A stretch of DNA of 51,231 nucleotides from Alphaproteobacteria bacterium (GCA_013288625.1 JABDBN010000006.1:1-51231); one strand, 5' to 3'. Counted from the first letter of the stretch, positions 34,887-44,330 are shown. Program-made: numbers and translations. The notes: a model not told the origin generated them from the sequence alone.

Positions 34887-35876
34887 CTAATGAATTCTCT
34901 CAGGTAAGAATTGAATTAATTCTTTTAAAATGATTGAATAAGAAGTTTCCCCCAGCTTACCAAGGTATTCCAGGGCTTTTTCAGCATAGTGGTGTGCTGT
35001 GTTATGAGATTTAGTAAGCGCATCAGTTTGTTTTAACAACAGTACTAGAGTGCTGAGGTCGGCCTCAGGATTGATCAATAACCCCTCAAGGTAGTTTTTT
35101 TGGTCAGGCCTGGCATTTTTATAAGCTAATATAAATGGAAGTGTGACTTTGCCTTCACGGATATCATTGCCCTGAATCTTGCCAAAAGTACTGGTAGCTG
35201 CGGTATAATCTAAGATATCATCAACGATTTGAAAGCATATGCCAAGATTGAGCCCAAAATTATAGAGGTTATCAATTTCCTGCTTAGTTCGCGAAGTAAG
35301 TATAGCTCCTACGGCACAGGCAGCCGCAAAAAGTAAAGCTGTTTTGCCTGTAATCAAGCGTATATATTCGGGTTCAGAAAGATCCGCTTTTTTTATTAGC
35401 TCGAGTTGCCAGATTTCTGATTCTGTTATTGAGGCAGCTGTGCTAGCCAGCAGGCTTAGCGCTTGCAAATTGCCCGCACTTACCATGAGTTTAAAAGACT
35501 GGCTGAGCAGAAAGTCGCCGACCAAAATGCTTGCTTTGTTCCCCCAGACATGGTTTGCGGTTTTCTTACCTCGGCGCAAAAGGCTTTCATCTATCACATC
35601 GTCATGCAATAAAGTAGCTGTGTGTATATATTCTATTGCAGTTGCAAGTTTAATATGGCTGTTGTCATCAATTGCGAACATTTTGCTGCACGCTAAAGTC
35701 AACATGGGTCTTATGCGTTTGCCACCGGCTGACACCAGGTATTCGGTGATATGGGGGATGAGGCTGGTGTAGCTTTGAGCAGCTGAGAGGATAAGCTTAT
35801 CAACCTCTTGCAACTCGGGTAGAACCGCAGATTTAAGATCATCGAATGGGTTGGTTTTTAGTGCAGGATTAATCAC
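34887..35876 (-). CDS. ispB: Polyprenyl diphosphate synthase (octaprenyl-type)
   Basis: 329 residues of the trans-prenyltransferase family. The first Asp-rich motif is LLHDDVIDESLLRRG (Asp92, Asp93, Asp96) and the second is FQIVDDILDY (Asp219, Asp220, Asp223). GGKRIRP at 51-57 binds the allylic or isopentenyl substrate. The position before the first motif holds small or hydrophobic residues, as in long-chain enzymes. It supplies the side chain of ubiquinone, matching the UbiH-type hydroxylase in the window. Exact chain length is inferred. Confidence 0.9.
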   Translation of the reverse strand: MINPALKTNPFDDLKSAVLPELQEVDKLILSAAQSYTSLIPHITEYLVSAGGKRIRPMLTLACSKMFAIDDNSHIKLATAIEYIHTATLLHDDVIDESLLRRGKKTANHVWGNKASILVGDFLLSQSFKLMVSAGNLQALSLLASTAASITESEIWQLELIKKADLSEPEYIRLITGKTALLFAAACAVGAILTSRTKQEIDNLYNFGLNLGICFQIVDDILDYTAATSTFGKIQGNDIREGKVTLPFILAYKNARPDQKNYLEGLLINPEADLSTLVLLLKQTDALTKSHNTAHHYAEKALEYLGKLGETSYSIILKELIQFLPERIH

Positions 35877-35958
35877 GTTATTAAGACATCATTTGCATTG
35901 TAAAAATAGTAACATGATTAGTACAGTTACTGCTAGTTTTTTGTGAGCTCATATGAGT

Positions 35959-36366
35959 TCATTTCCAACTCTCAGCTTTATATTCTTCGTCGCTTACAGG
36001 CTCCATCCAATCGATAACTTTGCCATCAAGAGACTCGGTAATTGCAATGTGAGTCATAGCGGAAGTAGCAGTGGCTCCATGCCAGTGTTTCTCCCCACAA
36101 GCAATAGATATGATATCACCTTCGTGGATTTCCATTTTTGGACTGCCCCAACTCTGAACCCATCCGCTGCCTGAGGTAACGATCAAAGTTTGTCCAAGTG
36201 GGTGGGTATGCCAGGCATTGCGTGCTCCTGGTTCAAAGGTTACTATGGCGCCGCTGAGGCGGGCAGGTTCGCTTCCTTTAAACGGTGAGTCAATCTGAAC
36301 TGAGCCTGTGAAATATTCAGCTGGCGCCTTCGTTGCAGCTTGCGTACCTTTTTTGATTATTTCCAT
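35959..36366 (-). CDS. Cupin-domain protein
   Basis: 135 residues forming one cupin barrel. Motif 1 is WHTHPLGQT (His53, His55) with a following glycine-rich turn; motif 2 includes the ACGEKHWHGA segment (His94, His96). The metal ligands are therefore present. The pattern 'ARLSGAIVTFEPGARNAWHTHP...WHGA' is that of the small bacterial cupins related to (R)-mandelonitrile lyase and carboxymuconolactone decarboxylase partners. Substrate unknown. AAGGT precedes the ATG at 36366. It appears to be a single-gene unit. Confidence 0.85.
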   Translation of the reverse strand: MEIIKKGTQAATKAPAEYFTGSVQIDSPFKGSEPARLSGAIVTFEPGARNAWHTHPLGQTLIVTSGSGWVQSWGSPKMEIHEGDIISIACGEKHWHGATATSAMTHIAITESLDGKVIDWMEPVSDEEYKAESWK

Positions 36367-36432
36367 AATTACCTTTTTGAGTTCATTATGTTTATAATAA
36401 GTCTATGATAATAAGTTTCAATAACTTAAAGC

Positions 36433-37446
36433 TTAACTGTAATTATTATAGTATTGGTCATTCCATATGTCACAGCCTTCTGTAAGCATAGCACAGTTTT
36501 CGACAGCAATTGCATAGGTGGCATGTGCTCCCTCCAAAAAGTTTATCTGATTTATACATGCGGATTCCATTATCGCATTTACCATTATTAGGTTGGTTTG
36601 GCTTTCCTCGATAAACTCAGTTTTAAGTCTGGGGAAGGCGTTATGCAATTCGGTTTGCGAGTGCTCGGCAAAATAGTCGATTAGTCCTAAAACATCGCTA
36701 TGGGTAATATAGTCAGTATTAACTAAGGAGTGCAAACCTGCATTCATAAGTTTCCCAATGCCATATACCGAGATGTCTTCAGTTGTATTGCCCGATACTA
36801 AGGTATCGGTTTTTAAAGATGGGCAGATTTTATCGAAGGCCCAGGTTTTTATTGCTTCAGCTTCTGTGTGATTGAGAAGGCCAGAGCTTTTGTTGATGGC
36901 TTTGCGGGCTTCAGCAGCAAAATTGCCGGCGCCATAAGCGCCTTCATAAACATGGAATTTTGAGTCATATGTGATGTCGAGCTGGAAACTTCCCCCGCCT
37001 ATGTCCCATACCAGGGCATGGGTAATTGGTTTGTGTTGAGCGGCCAGGCATTGCATGGTGGCTGTATAGCCCAGTTCACCTTCTTTCATCTGGGATATCT
37101 TTACGATGTGAAAGCCTTCGCCCTCAAGTTTTTGCAAATATTCTTGGGCATTTTCAGCATTCCTAGCCCATGCAGTTGCGAATCCGCCCATTTTTACCTG
37201 TAGGCTGTCAACGCGGTAATAATCCTTGATAGAACGCATAAGATGTATGCCCTCGTCCTGGCACTGTTTTGTTAAAGTCTTGCTATCAGGCGATGTGCTA
37301 ATGCACTCCTGGTACTTGTACTCAAATGATGCTTCTTTTAAAACTTGGTAAATAGTATTGTTAGCCTTGTTTACTTGTAGTAGTGCGGTTTTTGTTGCGC
37401 CAGAACCCATGTCCACTGCCAGACGTAACTCCATTTCATGATCCAT
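36433..37446 (-). CDS. Ppx/GppA phosphatase-like protein
   Basis: 337 residues of the ASKHA superfamily: phosphate-1 motif LAVDMGSGATKTALLQV (9-25) and phosphate-2 motif ALVWDIGGGSFQLDI (144-158). The glutamate expected in Ppx/GppA between these blocks may be in the MKEGELGYTAT segment (Glu122/Glu124). Only the two core domains are present; the C-terminal helical domain of exopolyphosphatases is absent. Polyphosphate or pppGpp hydrolysis is the family role, but whether this short form does either is unknown. AGGAG lies seven bases before the ATG at 37446. Confidence 0.8.
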   Translation of the reverse strand: MDHEMELRLAVDMGSGATKTALLQVNKANNTIYQVLKEASFEYKYQECISTSPDSKTLTKQCQDEGIHLMRSIKDYYRVDSLQVKMGGFATAWARNAENAQEYLQKLEGEGFHIVKISQMKEGELGYTATMQCLAAQHKPITHALVWDIGGGSFQLDITYDSKFHVYEGAYGAGNFAAEARKAINKSSGLLNHTEAEAIKTWAFDKICPSLKTDTLVSGNTTEDISVYGIGKLMNAGLHSLVNTDYITHSDVLGLIDYFAEHSQTELHNAFPRLKTEFIEESQTNLIMVNAIMESACINQINFLEGAHATYAIAVENCAMLTEGCDIWNDQYYNNYS

Positions 37447-37562
37447 TTGATTGCTCCTTAATATTTAAGCATGCTTCGAATATAAAGAATGACGATTTAC
37501 AAAAAGTTAACGTAATATTAAATCTACGTTAAATTATGTGTTATTAAGTGGACTCGGTATAA

Positions 37563-39521
37563 TTAGCTTCTTTCGTCAGGCGCTTCAGAATGGCCAAAAA
37601 GGGCATTAAAGATATCATCCTCTTTCCAAGGCAATGTTTCCTGAGGAATATATGTGCGTTTTATTTCGCCAGCTTTTTCTACAAAGTCCTTCCAGATCCA
37701 TGCGGGCATATTACCGCCTACAGTTCGATTCATGGGAGTATTATCATCATTACCAACCCAAACTCCGGTAACTATATCATCAGTGGCGCCAATAAACCAG
37801 GCATCCCGGTGATCCTGGCTGGTGCCAGTTTTCCCATAGGCTGTGCGTCCTGCAAGCTTGGCCGCGCGTCCTGTGCCATTCTCAACGACGTTGAGCAGCA
37901 TGGATTTCATATCCTGAACAACATGGTGTTCCAGCACGACATCAGTTGGCAAGTCTGCGTGTTCATAAATGATATCATTGTTGGCATTGCGAATTTGCAG
38001 GATGGCAAATGCATTGACCTTGACTCCATCATGTGGGATGTGTGCCATGGCCTGTGTCATTTCAAGCAAGCTCACTTCAGAAGCTCCGAGGGCAAGGCTA
38101 GGAAGGTTTTGCAGTGGTGATTGCACCCCAAGCTTTTGTGCTACAGAAATGGTTTTCGTTCTTCCTATATTTTCGGAGAGTTGCACAGTAATTGTATTGA
38201 TCGATTGCGTAAAAGCATCGAACAACGTCATATTTCCCAAGTATTCGTGCTTAAAGTTTTTGGGCGTCCATAAAGGTAAGCCTTTACCTTGAGGATAGGA
38301 TACCGGCTTATCTTCATAGATATCATCTATGTGGGCACCGTTTTCCATGGCGGCTGTAAAGACAAAAAACTTAAAGGCAGAACCTGGCTGGCGTTTGGCA
38401 ACCACAGCACGGTTATATTGGCTGCTGTCATATGCCCGCCCGCCAATCATCGCTTTGATTGCTCCATTGGGTTCCATAGCTAGCCCAGCCACTTGACTGG
38501 CTTTATATTTCTCACCCTTCTCGGTCATTATTTTATCTGCTGCTGCTTCCAGCGCGGTTTGGGCTTGCAGATCCAACGAGGTAAAGATATTTAAATCCTG
38601 GTTAGGGTTTTCAAGTAGATCTGGAATCAGTGAAAGCACATAGTCTGAGAAATACGGGTTTTTTAGGGCGCCGCGCGCCATTCCCCTTTCCAAAACACTT
38701 GGAGGCAGGGCTGTTCGCATCTCTTCATGGGTAATATAGCCCTGTTCTTCCATCTCAGAAAGGATATAGCGCGCGCGCTCAACTGCAAGCTTCAAATTGT
38801 TGCTTGGGGCATATTTAGAAGGAGCCTTAAGCATAGCAGCAATCACTGCACATTCGAAGACATCCATTTCCGAGGCATCTTTGCCGAAATAGAATTTAGC
38901 AGCGGCATCAACGCCATAGTTGCCTTTACCAAGATAAACCCGGTTAACATACATCGATATAATCTGCTCTTTGCTGAAGTTGCGCTCAAGCTGTATGGCT
39001 ATAAACATCTCTTGAATTTTGCGTTTAAAGGTTCTCTCCGGGGATAGATAGATTATCTTCGCAAGCTGTTGAGTAACAGTGCTGCCCCCCTGTAGGACTT
39101 TGCCGGCGCGTAAGTTGACATAATAAGCACGGATAATACCAAAGATATCGATGCCAGGATGGTCAAAAAATCGGCGGTCTTCAGCCGTGATTATTGCCTG
39201 AACCAGGTGAGTGGGGAGTTGCGAATAGGTGAGGGTGTTACCCTTAAGGTCACCATATTTGGCAAGCACAGTGCCATCAGAACTGCGGATGGTGATTTGG
39301 GGTTTATGATCTTGGTGCGCTATTACATTGATATCGGGGAGGTCATGGACATAGTAGATAGTTACCATGATGCCGATAAATATAATCCAAACCACAGCAA
39401 TGAAGGCAAGCTTAAGTGCACCCCACATAAGTGAGCTTTTTCGGGCTTTTGCCCCGGCGAACAACCTTTTAATAGGTGTGGGTTGTTTCTTGAGGTCTTT
39501 TTTCAGTTTCTTATTAGCCAT
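37563..39521 (-). CDS. Class A penicillin-binding protein (PBP1A-type)
   Basis: 652 residues. A Lys-rich cytoplasmic start is followed by a membrane anchor (~34-57) and a glycosyltransferase-51 domain with EDRRFFDHPG (catalytic Glu114) and GGSTVTQQLAK. The transpeptidase domain has SAFK (Ser381), SIN (440-442) and KTGTS (564-568). It polymerises and cross-links peptidoglycan at the inner membrane. At 652 residues it is shorter than E. coli PBP1A and lacks the inserted OB-type domain. The presence of a bifunctional PBP, a carboxypeptidase and sugar recycling implies a real cell wall. Confidence 0.94.
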   Translation of the reverse strand: MANKKLKKDLKKQPTPIKRLFAGAKARKSSLMWGALKLAFIAVVWIIFIGIMVTIYYVHDLPDINVIAHQDHKPQITIRSSDGTVLAKYGDLKGNTLTYSQLPTHLVQAIITAEDRRFFDHPGIDIFGIIRAYYVNLRAGKVLQGGSTVTQQLAKIIYLSPERTFKRKIQEMFIAIQLERNFSKEQIISMYVNRVYLGKGNYGVDAAAKFYFGKDASEMDVFECAVIAAMLKAPSKYAPSNNLKLAVERARYILSEMEEQGYITHEEMRTALPPSVLERGMARGALKNPYFSDYVLSLIPDLLENPNQDLNIFTSLDLQAQTALEAAADKIMTEKGEKYKASQVAGLAMEPNGAIKAMIGGRAYDSSQYNRAVVAKRQPGSAFKFFVFTAAMENGAHIDDIYEDKPVSYPQGKGLPLWTPKNFKHEYLGNMTLFDAFTQSINTITVQLSENIGRTKTISVAQKLGVQSPLQNLPSLALGASEVSLLEMTQAMAHIPHDGVKVNAFAILQIRNANNDIIYEHADLPTDVVLEHHVVQDMKSMLLNVVENGTGRAAKLAGRTAYGKTGTSQDHRDAWFIGATDDIVTGVWVGNDDNTPMNRTVGGNMPAWIWKDFVEKAGEIKRTYIPQETLPWKEDDIFNALFGHSEAPDERS

Positions 39522-39690
39522 ATATCTTAAATCAGATTGCTAAGTGGTGATTATACACCAACTTAAAGGATTTTATTAGAATAATTTGCAGCAGTGTATA
39601 GTTAATTGCAGGGCATTGTATTAAAAAGAAATGATTTTAGTGGGAAATGTAGAGTTTATAAACCGGTAGAATGACGCACTTATTCACCAG

Positions 39691-39791
39691 CCCGCCTTCG
39701 CTAAAAGCTTCGGCGAGGCATTCCGTTTCGCACGCTACGCCGTAATAAATCACGTCGTAGCTAAATTTTGCTAAGGCAAAATTAGCGAAGA
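39691..39791 (-). repeat. Palindromic element at the 3' end of dsbD
   Basis: A copy of the element that follows the CAT-tRNA, in the same orientation relative to the upstream gene. It starts inside the dsbD coding region on the minus strand, giving codons CTT-CGC-TAA, so the stop codon comes from the repeat. The 39522-39781 gap contains little else. Confidence 0.85.
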
Positions 39792-41461
39792 TGCATAGAT
39801 TCTAGAGCATCGGTTATATAATGCCGTCGCAGTATTGTTGGTAGAGCTATGCCTTCAGGGTTTTTAAGGCTAAAAAATGCATCATAAGGAATGCCGGAGA
39901 TATTGCGTTTATATAGGAAATTAAGAACCTCAGGGTCTTTATGTGTAAGGTCAGCCCGCATCAATACTACATTTTTTTCCTTAAGATATTTAATGAGGTC
40001 GACATCATCTAGTACCAGGAATTTATTGACCTTACAGGTAAGGCACCAATCAGCAGTCGCATCTAAAAACACAATTTTTTCCTGAGCTATATAAGCTTCA
40101 AGTTTAGCCTCATCAAACTTTTCCCAAAGGGAATTGAGAATCTTTTTTTCGACCTCAATAGCATTATTTGCCATGAGTGGCATAGCAAAACCTAAGGCGA
40201 TAACCAGGCAAAGAAACAGGGTTTTAAACTTTACATTCATCTTTTGGAATAAGCCAAATTTTAACAGTATCAAGGAGCCAATAAAAATCAGCAATGGCTT
40301 TAGGCTCAGTTGCCCATGTAAAACGGTTAGTAGCCAAACTGCTGTAAGAAGCAACATAATAGCAAAGATCTTTTTGGCTTTTATCATCCAAGCGCCGGGC
40401 TTAGGCAGCAAGTGCAGAACCTGCGGGAATAAAGCTGCTGCGATATAAGGCATTCCCATACCGATGCCGAGAAAGAAAAAGATTATTAAGATCTCCGCAT
40501 CACCTTGCGATATAGCAAAAGCGACTGCAGTGGTGACAAAAGGAGCGGTGCATGGTGTAGCGAGAAGCGCCGCAAAAGCCCCAGAAAGAAAAGAGTTGTT
40601 GAGGCTACTGTCAGAGATCTTGCTTACTCTATGGTTGAGCCACACCGGTAAGTTAATTTCAAAATTTCCCCAAAGGTTGCTTGCGAAAATAATCAGCACC
40701 ATCACTAAAAACATTATGAAAGCGGGTTCCTGAAAGTGAAACCCCCAGCCGACTGCTTCCCCGGTGTCTTTTAGGGCGATTGTAAATGCGGCAAGTACCA
40801 TAAAAGAAAAAACTATACCGGCCACGGTGGCGATTAAATTCCTTGAGACGTGAGCGCGAGTTTTGCCATTATGTTTTACCAGGCTGAAAAATTTTAGCGA
40901 AAGCACAGGAAGCACACAGGGCATGATGTTAAGAATTAAGCCACCGGCAATAGCTATGAGAATAATATAAAGCAGGCTGGTTCCACCGCCTATATTGCTG
41001 CCAGCAGCAATAGTGGTTTCGAGCTCCCTAAAATCCATAACGCAGTATTCGGCACAGGCTCCAAATTCAATATAAGCTTTAATATTAATTGGGTTCTTTT
41101 TATCCTGGGCTGTAAAGGTTAAAGGGATAAAGATCTCGCCCTCATAATAGTGGATAGTCATTTTCTTGCCGGTTAGTTCTTCCTGAACGCTTTTAAAGGG
41201 AGGCCAAATGGCTTCATGGCTCTTAAGGTTTTCGGATTTGGATAAATCGATTTTCATAACCATGCCAGTGTCACCACGCTCGTGGGCATATACTTTCCAC
41301 CCTTTAGGAATAAATAACCTAATTCCGATGCCATTCGCATCATACGCTTTAGTAAATTCAACTTTTACTGGTGAGGTGTGCTTCGCTGCGCTTGCCACTA
41401 GAGGCATTAGCAAGACAAGTGCAAGAAGCAATCGCAAACTAAATACAAATAAGCTTTTCAT
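39782..41461 (-). CDS. dsbD: DsbD-family thiol:disulfide interchange protein
   Basis: About 559 residues. The chosen start at 41461 gives a proper signal peptide (MKSLFVFSLRLLLALVLLMPLVASA) with AGGGAC eight bases upstream; the frame is open to 41515. The N-terminal periplasmic domain carries GACAEYCVMD (C-x3-C), the central DsbD membrane domain has IMPCVLPVLSLKF and ATPCTAPFVTTA with the two redox cysteines, and the C-terminal thioredoxin domain has DWCLTCK. It passes electrons from cytoplasmic thioredoxin to periplasmic partners, possibly the CcmG-like protein at 11173 (inference). It overlaps thpR by 23 bases. The last residues (HLR) and stop come from a repeat element. Confidence 0.9.
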   Translation of the reverse strand: MKSLFVFSLRLLLALVLLMPLVASAAKHTSPVKVEFTKAYDANGIGIRLFIPKGWKVYAHERGDTGMVMKIDLSKSENLKSHEAIWPPFKSVQEELTGKKMTIHYYEGEIFIPLTFTAQDKKNPINIKAYIEFGACAEYCVMDFRELETTIAAGSNIGGGTSLLYIILIAIAGGLILNIMPCVLPVLSLKFFSLVKHNGKTRAHVSRNLIATVAGIVFSFMVLAAFTIALKDTGEAVGWGFHFQEPAFIMFLVMVLIIFASNLWGNFEINLPVWLNHRVSKISDSSLNNSFLSGAFAALLATPCTAPFVTTAVAFAISQGDAEILIIFFFLGIGMGMPYIAAALFPQVLHLLPKPGAWMIKAKKIFAIMLLLTAVWLLTVLHGQLSLKPLLIFIGSLILLKFGLFQKMNVKFKTLFLCLVIALGFAMPLMANNAIEVEKKILNSLWEKFDEAKLEAYIAQEKIVFLDATADWCLTCKVNKFLVLDDVDLIKYLKEKNVVLMRADLTHKDPEVLNFLYKRNISGIPYDAFFSLKNPEGIALPTILRRHYITDALESMHLR

Positions 41462-41975
41462 AAATACGTCCCTGATCATCGGTGTTTTTAGATTCATAAA
41501 GGCAATACCCTTCACATGTGAAACTCAGCTTTTCTATCTGCTGATTATATTTTTGCAGCAGCTCATTTATATCCACATCATTAACGGGTTTTTTTACTCT
41601 GGCAACTGTGACGTGCGGCTTGAAGCTCTTATTTTCATCCATCATGCTAACTTTGCCCTGCAACGCATTATCAAGCTGGGTTTTTAATGAGTTAAGCGCA
41701 TCGTTGTTTTGGATGCCAATACTCAGAATGTTTGGCTCCCAGAATTCCATTTGCGTAAGCACCAGTTCTGTAGGAGTGAGCTTGATTGGTCTTATGGTTT
41801 GCTTCACAATGTCTATAACGTTTTCAGCTTGCTCGCCCAGGAACCGCAAAGTGATGTGGAGATTGGATTGCCTGACCCACTTAATATCCGGCCGTTCTTC
41901 CTGTAGCATAAGCAGCTTGCTACCCAAGTTCTCTGGTATTACTATGCCCAAAAATAAACGCTTGTCTTTAGCCAT
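41439..41975 (-). CDS. thpR: RNA 2',3'-cyclic phosphodiesterase (2H family)
   Basis: 178 residues with the two catalytic tetrapeptides HITL (His40) and HVTV (His121) of the 2H phosphoesterase fold, in the order and spacing of ThpR/LigT. MAKDKRLFLGIVIPENL at the start is also typical. The enzyme opens 2',3'-cyclic phosphate on RNA ends, and may act in tRNA fragment metabolism. The gene overlaps the gltX stop by eight bases and the dsbD start by 23, so gltX-thpR-dsbD is a tightly packed operon. Confidence 0.92.
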   Translation of the reverse strand: MAKDKRLFLGIVIPENLGSKLLMLQEERPDIKWVRQSNLHITLRFLGEQAENVIDIVKQTIRPIKLTPTELVLTQMEFWEPNILSIGIQNNDALNSLKTQLDNALQGKVSMMDENKSFKPHVTVARVKKPVNDVDINELLQKYNQQIEKLSFTCEGYCLYESKNTDDQGRIYEKLICI

Positions 41976-43374
41976 GAGCGGTCATTCCCTTTAGGTTTGC
42001 AGCAAACGGACTTAATCTATTCATGACTTCTTTCTTTCCAAGTATTTCCATGACTTCATAAACACCCGGGGCGGCAAAGGTTCCCACCACGCCAGCACGC
42101 AAGTTCTGCATTACAAGTCCAGGTTTGATGTTTTCTTTGGCTGCAAAATCCGCACCTAGATCATGGAGTTTATCCTTATTCCATTCGGATTCTTCGCATC
42201 TATCGAGAGATGGAATGAGTTTCGCCAATAATTCATTACCACCTGCTGCCAGAACTTCCTTTGACTTCTCGTCAAGCTCAGTGCGTTTTTCTATATAAAT
42301 TTGTGCAGCCTCAGCGAGTTCGGCTAAGGTATTAGCTCGGGGCTTAAGCCCATCCATGCCCTTTATTATACGGTCGCTGAATAACTGTTCGTAATTGACC
42401 CCAGTGAATTCCTGCATTTTTGCAAAAAGCGTCTCATTGCTGAGGGCGCGCATATAGTGGGCGTTGATAGAATTAAGCTTATCGATATCAAATCGCGCAG
42501 GGGATTTGCCCACACCCTCAAGAGTGAACCATTCGATTGCCTGTTCGCGTGAGATGATCTCATCATTGCCATGTCCCCAACCCAGGCGGAGCAGGTGATT
42601 AAACACAGCTTCAGGCAGATACCCAAGTTTGCGGTAGGCATCCAGGCCAAGTGCTCCTTCGCGTTTTGAAAGTTTGCGGCCTGTTTTGTCATGTATGAGA
42701 GGTATATGAGCAAATTCCGGAACCTTCCAGTCCATACCTAAGTAGATCTGCTGCTGGCGGAAAGCGTTGGTAAGGTGGTCATCGCCGCGAATTATATGAG
42801 AAATACCCATGTCATGGTCATCGACCACAACAGCAAGCATGTAAGTAGGAGTGCCGTCTGAGCGCAATAAAACCATATCGTCAAGCTCCTGATTGGCTAT
42901 GGAAATTTCGCCCTGAATCAAATCCGTTATCGTGGTTTGGCCTTCTTTTGCAACCTTGAGGCGAACTACAGGTTTCCCGCCGGCAGGTGCCTGGCTTGCA
43001 TCTTTATCACGCCATGGGCTGGCAAACTTCTTATTAGGGTTCTCGTTGCGGAATTTTTCAATTTCCTCTTCGCTTGCATAGCAATAGTATGCATTGCCTT
43101 TGTTCAGCAATTCTTTCGCTACTTCCTGATGGCGGGTTAGATTGCGGGATTGGTGAACGATCTCCTGATCCCAAGTTATACCAAGCCAGGTAAGGTCTCT
43201 AAGGATAACATCTGTATGTTCTTGTTTTGAGCGCTCCTGATCGGTATCCTCAATGCGCAGTAGAAATTTTCCGTTACTGTGCTGGCTATAAAGCCAGTTG
43301 TACAATGCAGTCCGGGCATTGCCAGTGTGAAGGGTCCCGGTGGGACTAGGTGCAAATCGGGTAACTACTGCCAT
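41968..43374 (-). CDS. gltX: Glutamyl-tRNA synthetase
   Basis: 468 residues of class I GluRS. The HIGH-type motif is HTGN (16-19) in TRFAPSPTGTLHTGNA and the KMSKS-type motif is KLSKR (234-238). The tRNA acceptor-binding segment and the alpha-helical anticodon-binding C-terminal part (with LVMQNLRAGVVGTFAAPGVYEVMEILG) are complete. It charges tRNA-Glu, and perhaps tRNA-Gln as many alphaproteobacteria use the amidotransferase route. Rickettsiales often carry two gltX copies; only one is in this window. It opens the gltX-thpR-dsbD operon. Confidence 0.95.
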   Translation of the reverse strand: MAVVTRFAPSPTGTLHTGNARTALYNWLYSQHSNGKFLLRIEDTDQERSKQEHTDVILRDLTWLGITWDQEIVHQSRNLTRHQEVAKELLNKGNAYYCYASEEEIEKFRNENPNKKFASPWRDKDASQAPAGGKPVVRLKVAKEGQTTITDLIQGEISIANQELDDMVLLRSDGTPTYMLAVVVDDHDMGISHIIRGDDHLTNAFRQQQIYLGMDWKVPEFAHIPLIHDKTGRKLSKREGALGLDAYRKLGYLPEAVFNHLLRLGWGHGNDEIISREQAIEWFTLEGVGKSPARFDIDKLNSINAHYMRALSNETLFAKMQEFTGVNYEQLFSDRIIKGMDGLKPRANTLAELAEAAQIYIEKRTELDEKSKEVLAAGGNELLAKLIPSLDRCEESEWNKDKLHDLGADFAAKENIKPGLVMQNLRAGVVGTFAAPGVYEVMEILGKKEVMNRLSPFAANLKGMTAHG

Positions 43375-43491
43375 GCTGCTTCATTAAATGATTTTCTAGA
43401 TTATAGCATAAATGCCACAATATCTGAAACTATTTTAAAGGCTTTGCAAAGAACGAGAATTTGAACTTTTGGTGCATAGAGAGCCAAGGTA

Positions 43492-43610
43492 CCGTCACTG
43501 CGAGCCCCGCTTGGGGCGCGGCTAACCAGTTGTTAGGCTGGTGTGAAATTCTAATTATTGTGTAAACGTTGAGACTGGGTCACCACGGAGCGAAGCTCCT
43601 CGTGATTGGC
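43492..43610. repeat. Dispersed repeat, GTCACTGCGAGC family (degenerate)
   Basis: The left end GGTACCGTCACTGCGAGC matches 13507-13524 and is followed by CCCGCTTGGGGCGC. The right half has GACTGGGTCACCACGGAGCG. The ends are only weakly inverted, so this copy is decayed. The gap 43375-43877 holds this repeat, the element at 43680 and no recognisable gene. Confidence 0.75.
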
Positions 43611-43679
43611 AGCGAGCTGGCGCATTTCAGAGTAAATTGGGATGATGATTTGGTGCTTCTTAAGTGTATTAGTAGCCAA

Positions 43680-43783
43680 TCCGCCTACGCTAAAGCTTCA
43701 GCGCGATGTTCCGTTTCGCACGCTACGCCGAGAAAAATCACGTCGTAGCTAAATTTTGCCAAGGCAAAATTAGCGAAGACGGA
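43680..43783 (-). repeat. Palindromic element, third copy of the CAT-tRNA-trailing type
   Basis: TCCGCCTACGCTAA at one end and the inverse of TCCGTCTTCGCTAA at the other match at 12 of 14 positions. The inner hairpin TTTTGCC/GGCAAAA is intact. It lies 94 bases downstream of crcB, again in the minus orientation. Confidence 0.87.
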
Positions 43784-43877
43784 CAGAGTTCTCGATTCTG
43801 AGTTTTTTAGTGTCGCACTGAAAAATCTAGTATGCAATTGTTAATATATTAAATTTTCTATCACAACTTTTTTGTGA

Positions 43878-44264
43878 TTATACATGCATGATAACTATGC
43901 GAGCTAGTTTCAAGCCGATAAAAAATGCGGAAATAGTTAATGTGAAAGTTATAGCTGCATATGCTATAGCAACCCAAGGTAAACCTTTCTCATGAAGCAG
44001 GCCATACTCCAGAGAAAAGGCGGAGAAGGTAGTGAATCCACCAAGAATCCCAGTAGTTATAAAGCTTTTTAGGTGAGAGGAAATGTTACCATGAAATTCC
44101 ATTAGTTCAGTAATCAGACCCATGGCAAAGCAGCCTAGAACATTTATAACCAAAATGGAGATGGGGAAATTGACAAAAATAACTACTGGTAGAAAACGAC
44201 CCATAATTACTCTGAGCATGGCACCAATCGCCCCACCAAAACCCACCGCCAATAGTGTTGTCAT
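43878..44264 (-). CDS. crcB: Fluoride channel CrcB/Fluc
   Basis: About 128 residues and four membrane helices. The family motifs are GGAIGAMLRVIMGR, GCFAMGLITEL (the Asn and Gly-rich segment with 'VINVLGCF') and TTGILGGFTTFSAFSLE. This small channel exports fluoride as an antiparallel dimer. The start at 44264 (MTTLLAVGFGGAIGA) fits homologues; the frame is open nine codons further. No fluoride riboswitch is visible in the short gap to the upstream DUF4166 gene, with which it is probably co-transcribed. Confidence 0.93.
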   Translation of the reverse strand: MTTLLAVGFGGAIGAMLRVIMGRFLPVVIFVNFPISILVINVLGCFAMGLITELMEFHGNISSHLKSFITTGILGGFTTFSAFSLEYGLLHEKGLPWVAIAYAAITFTLTISAFFIGLKLARIVIMHV

Positions 44265-44330
44265 AAAGTTCTCATAACCCTGCCTATGCATTTGAGTTTA
44301 ATTGAGCCCAGATAAGTTTGTCTATGGGGA

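Noticed and set aside
44265..44330. Fluoride riboswitch upstream of crcB
   Set aside because: The gap is too short and lacks the conserved pseudoknot segments.
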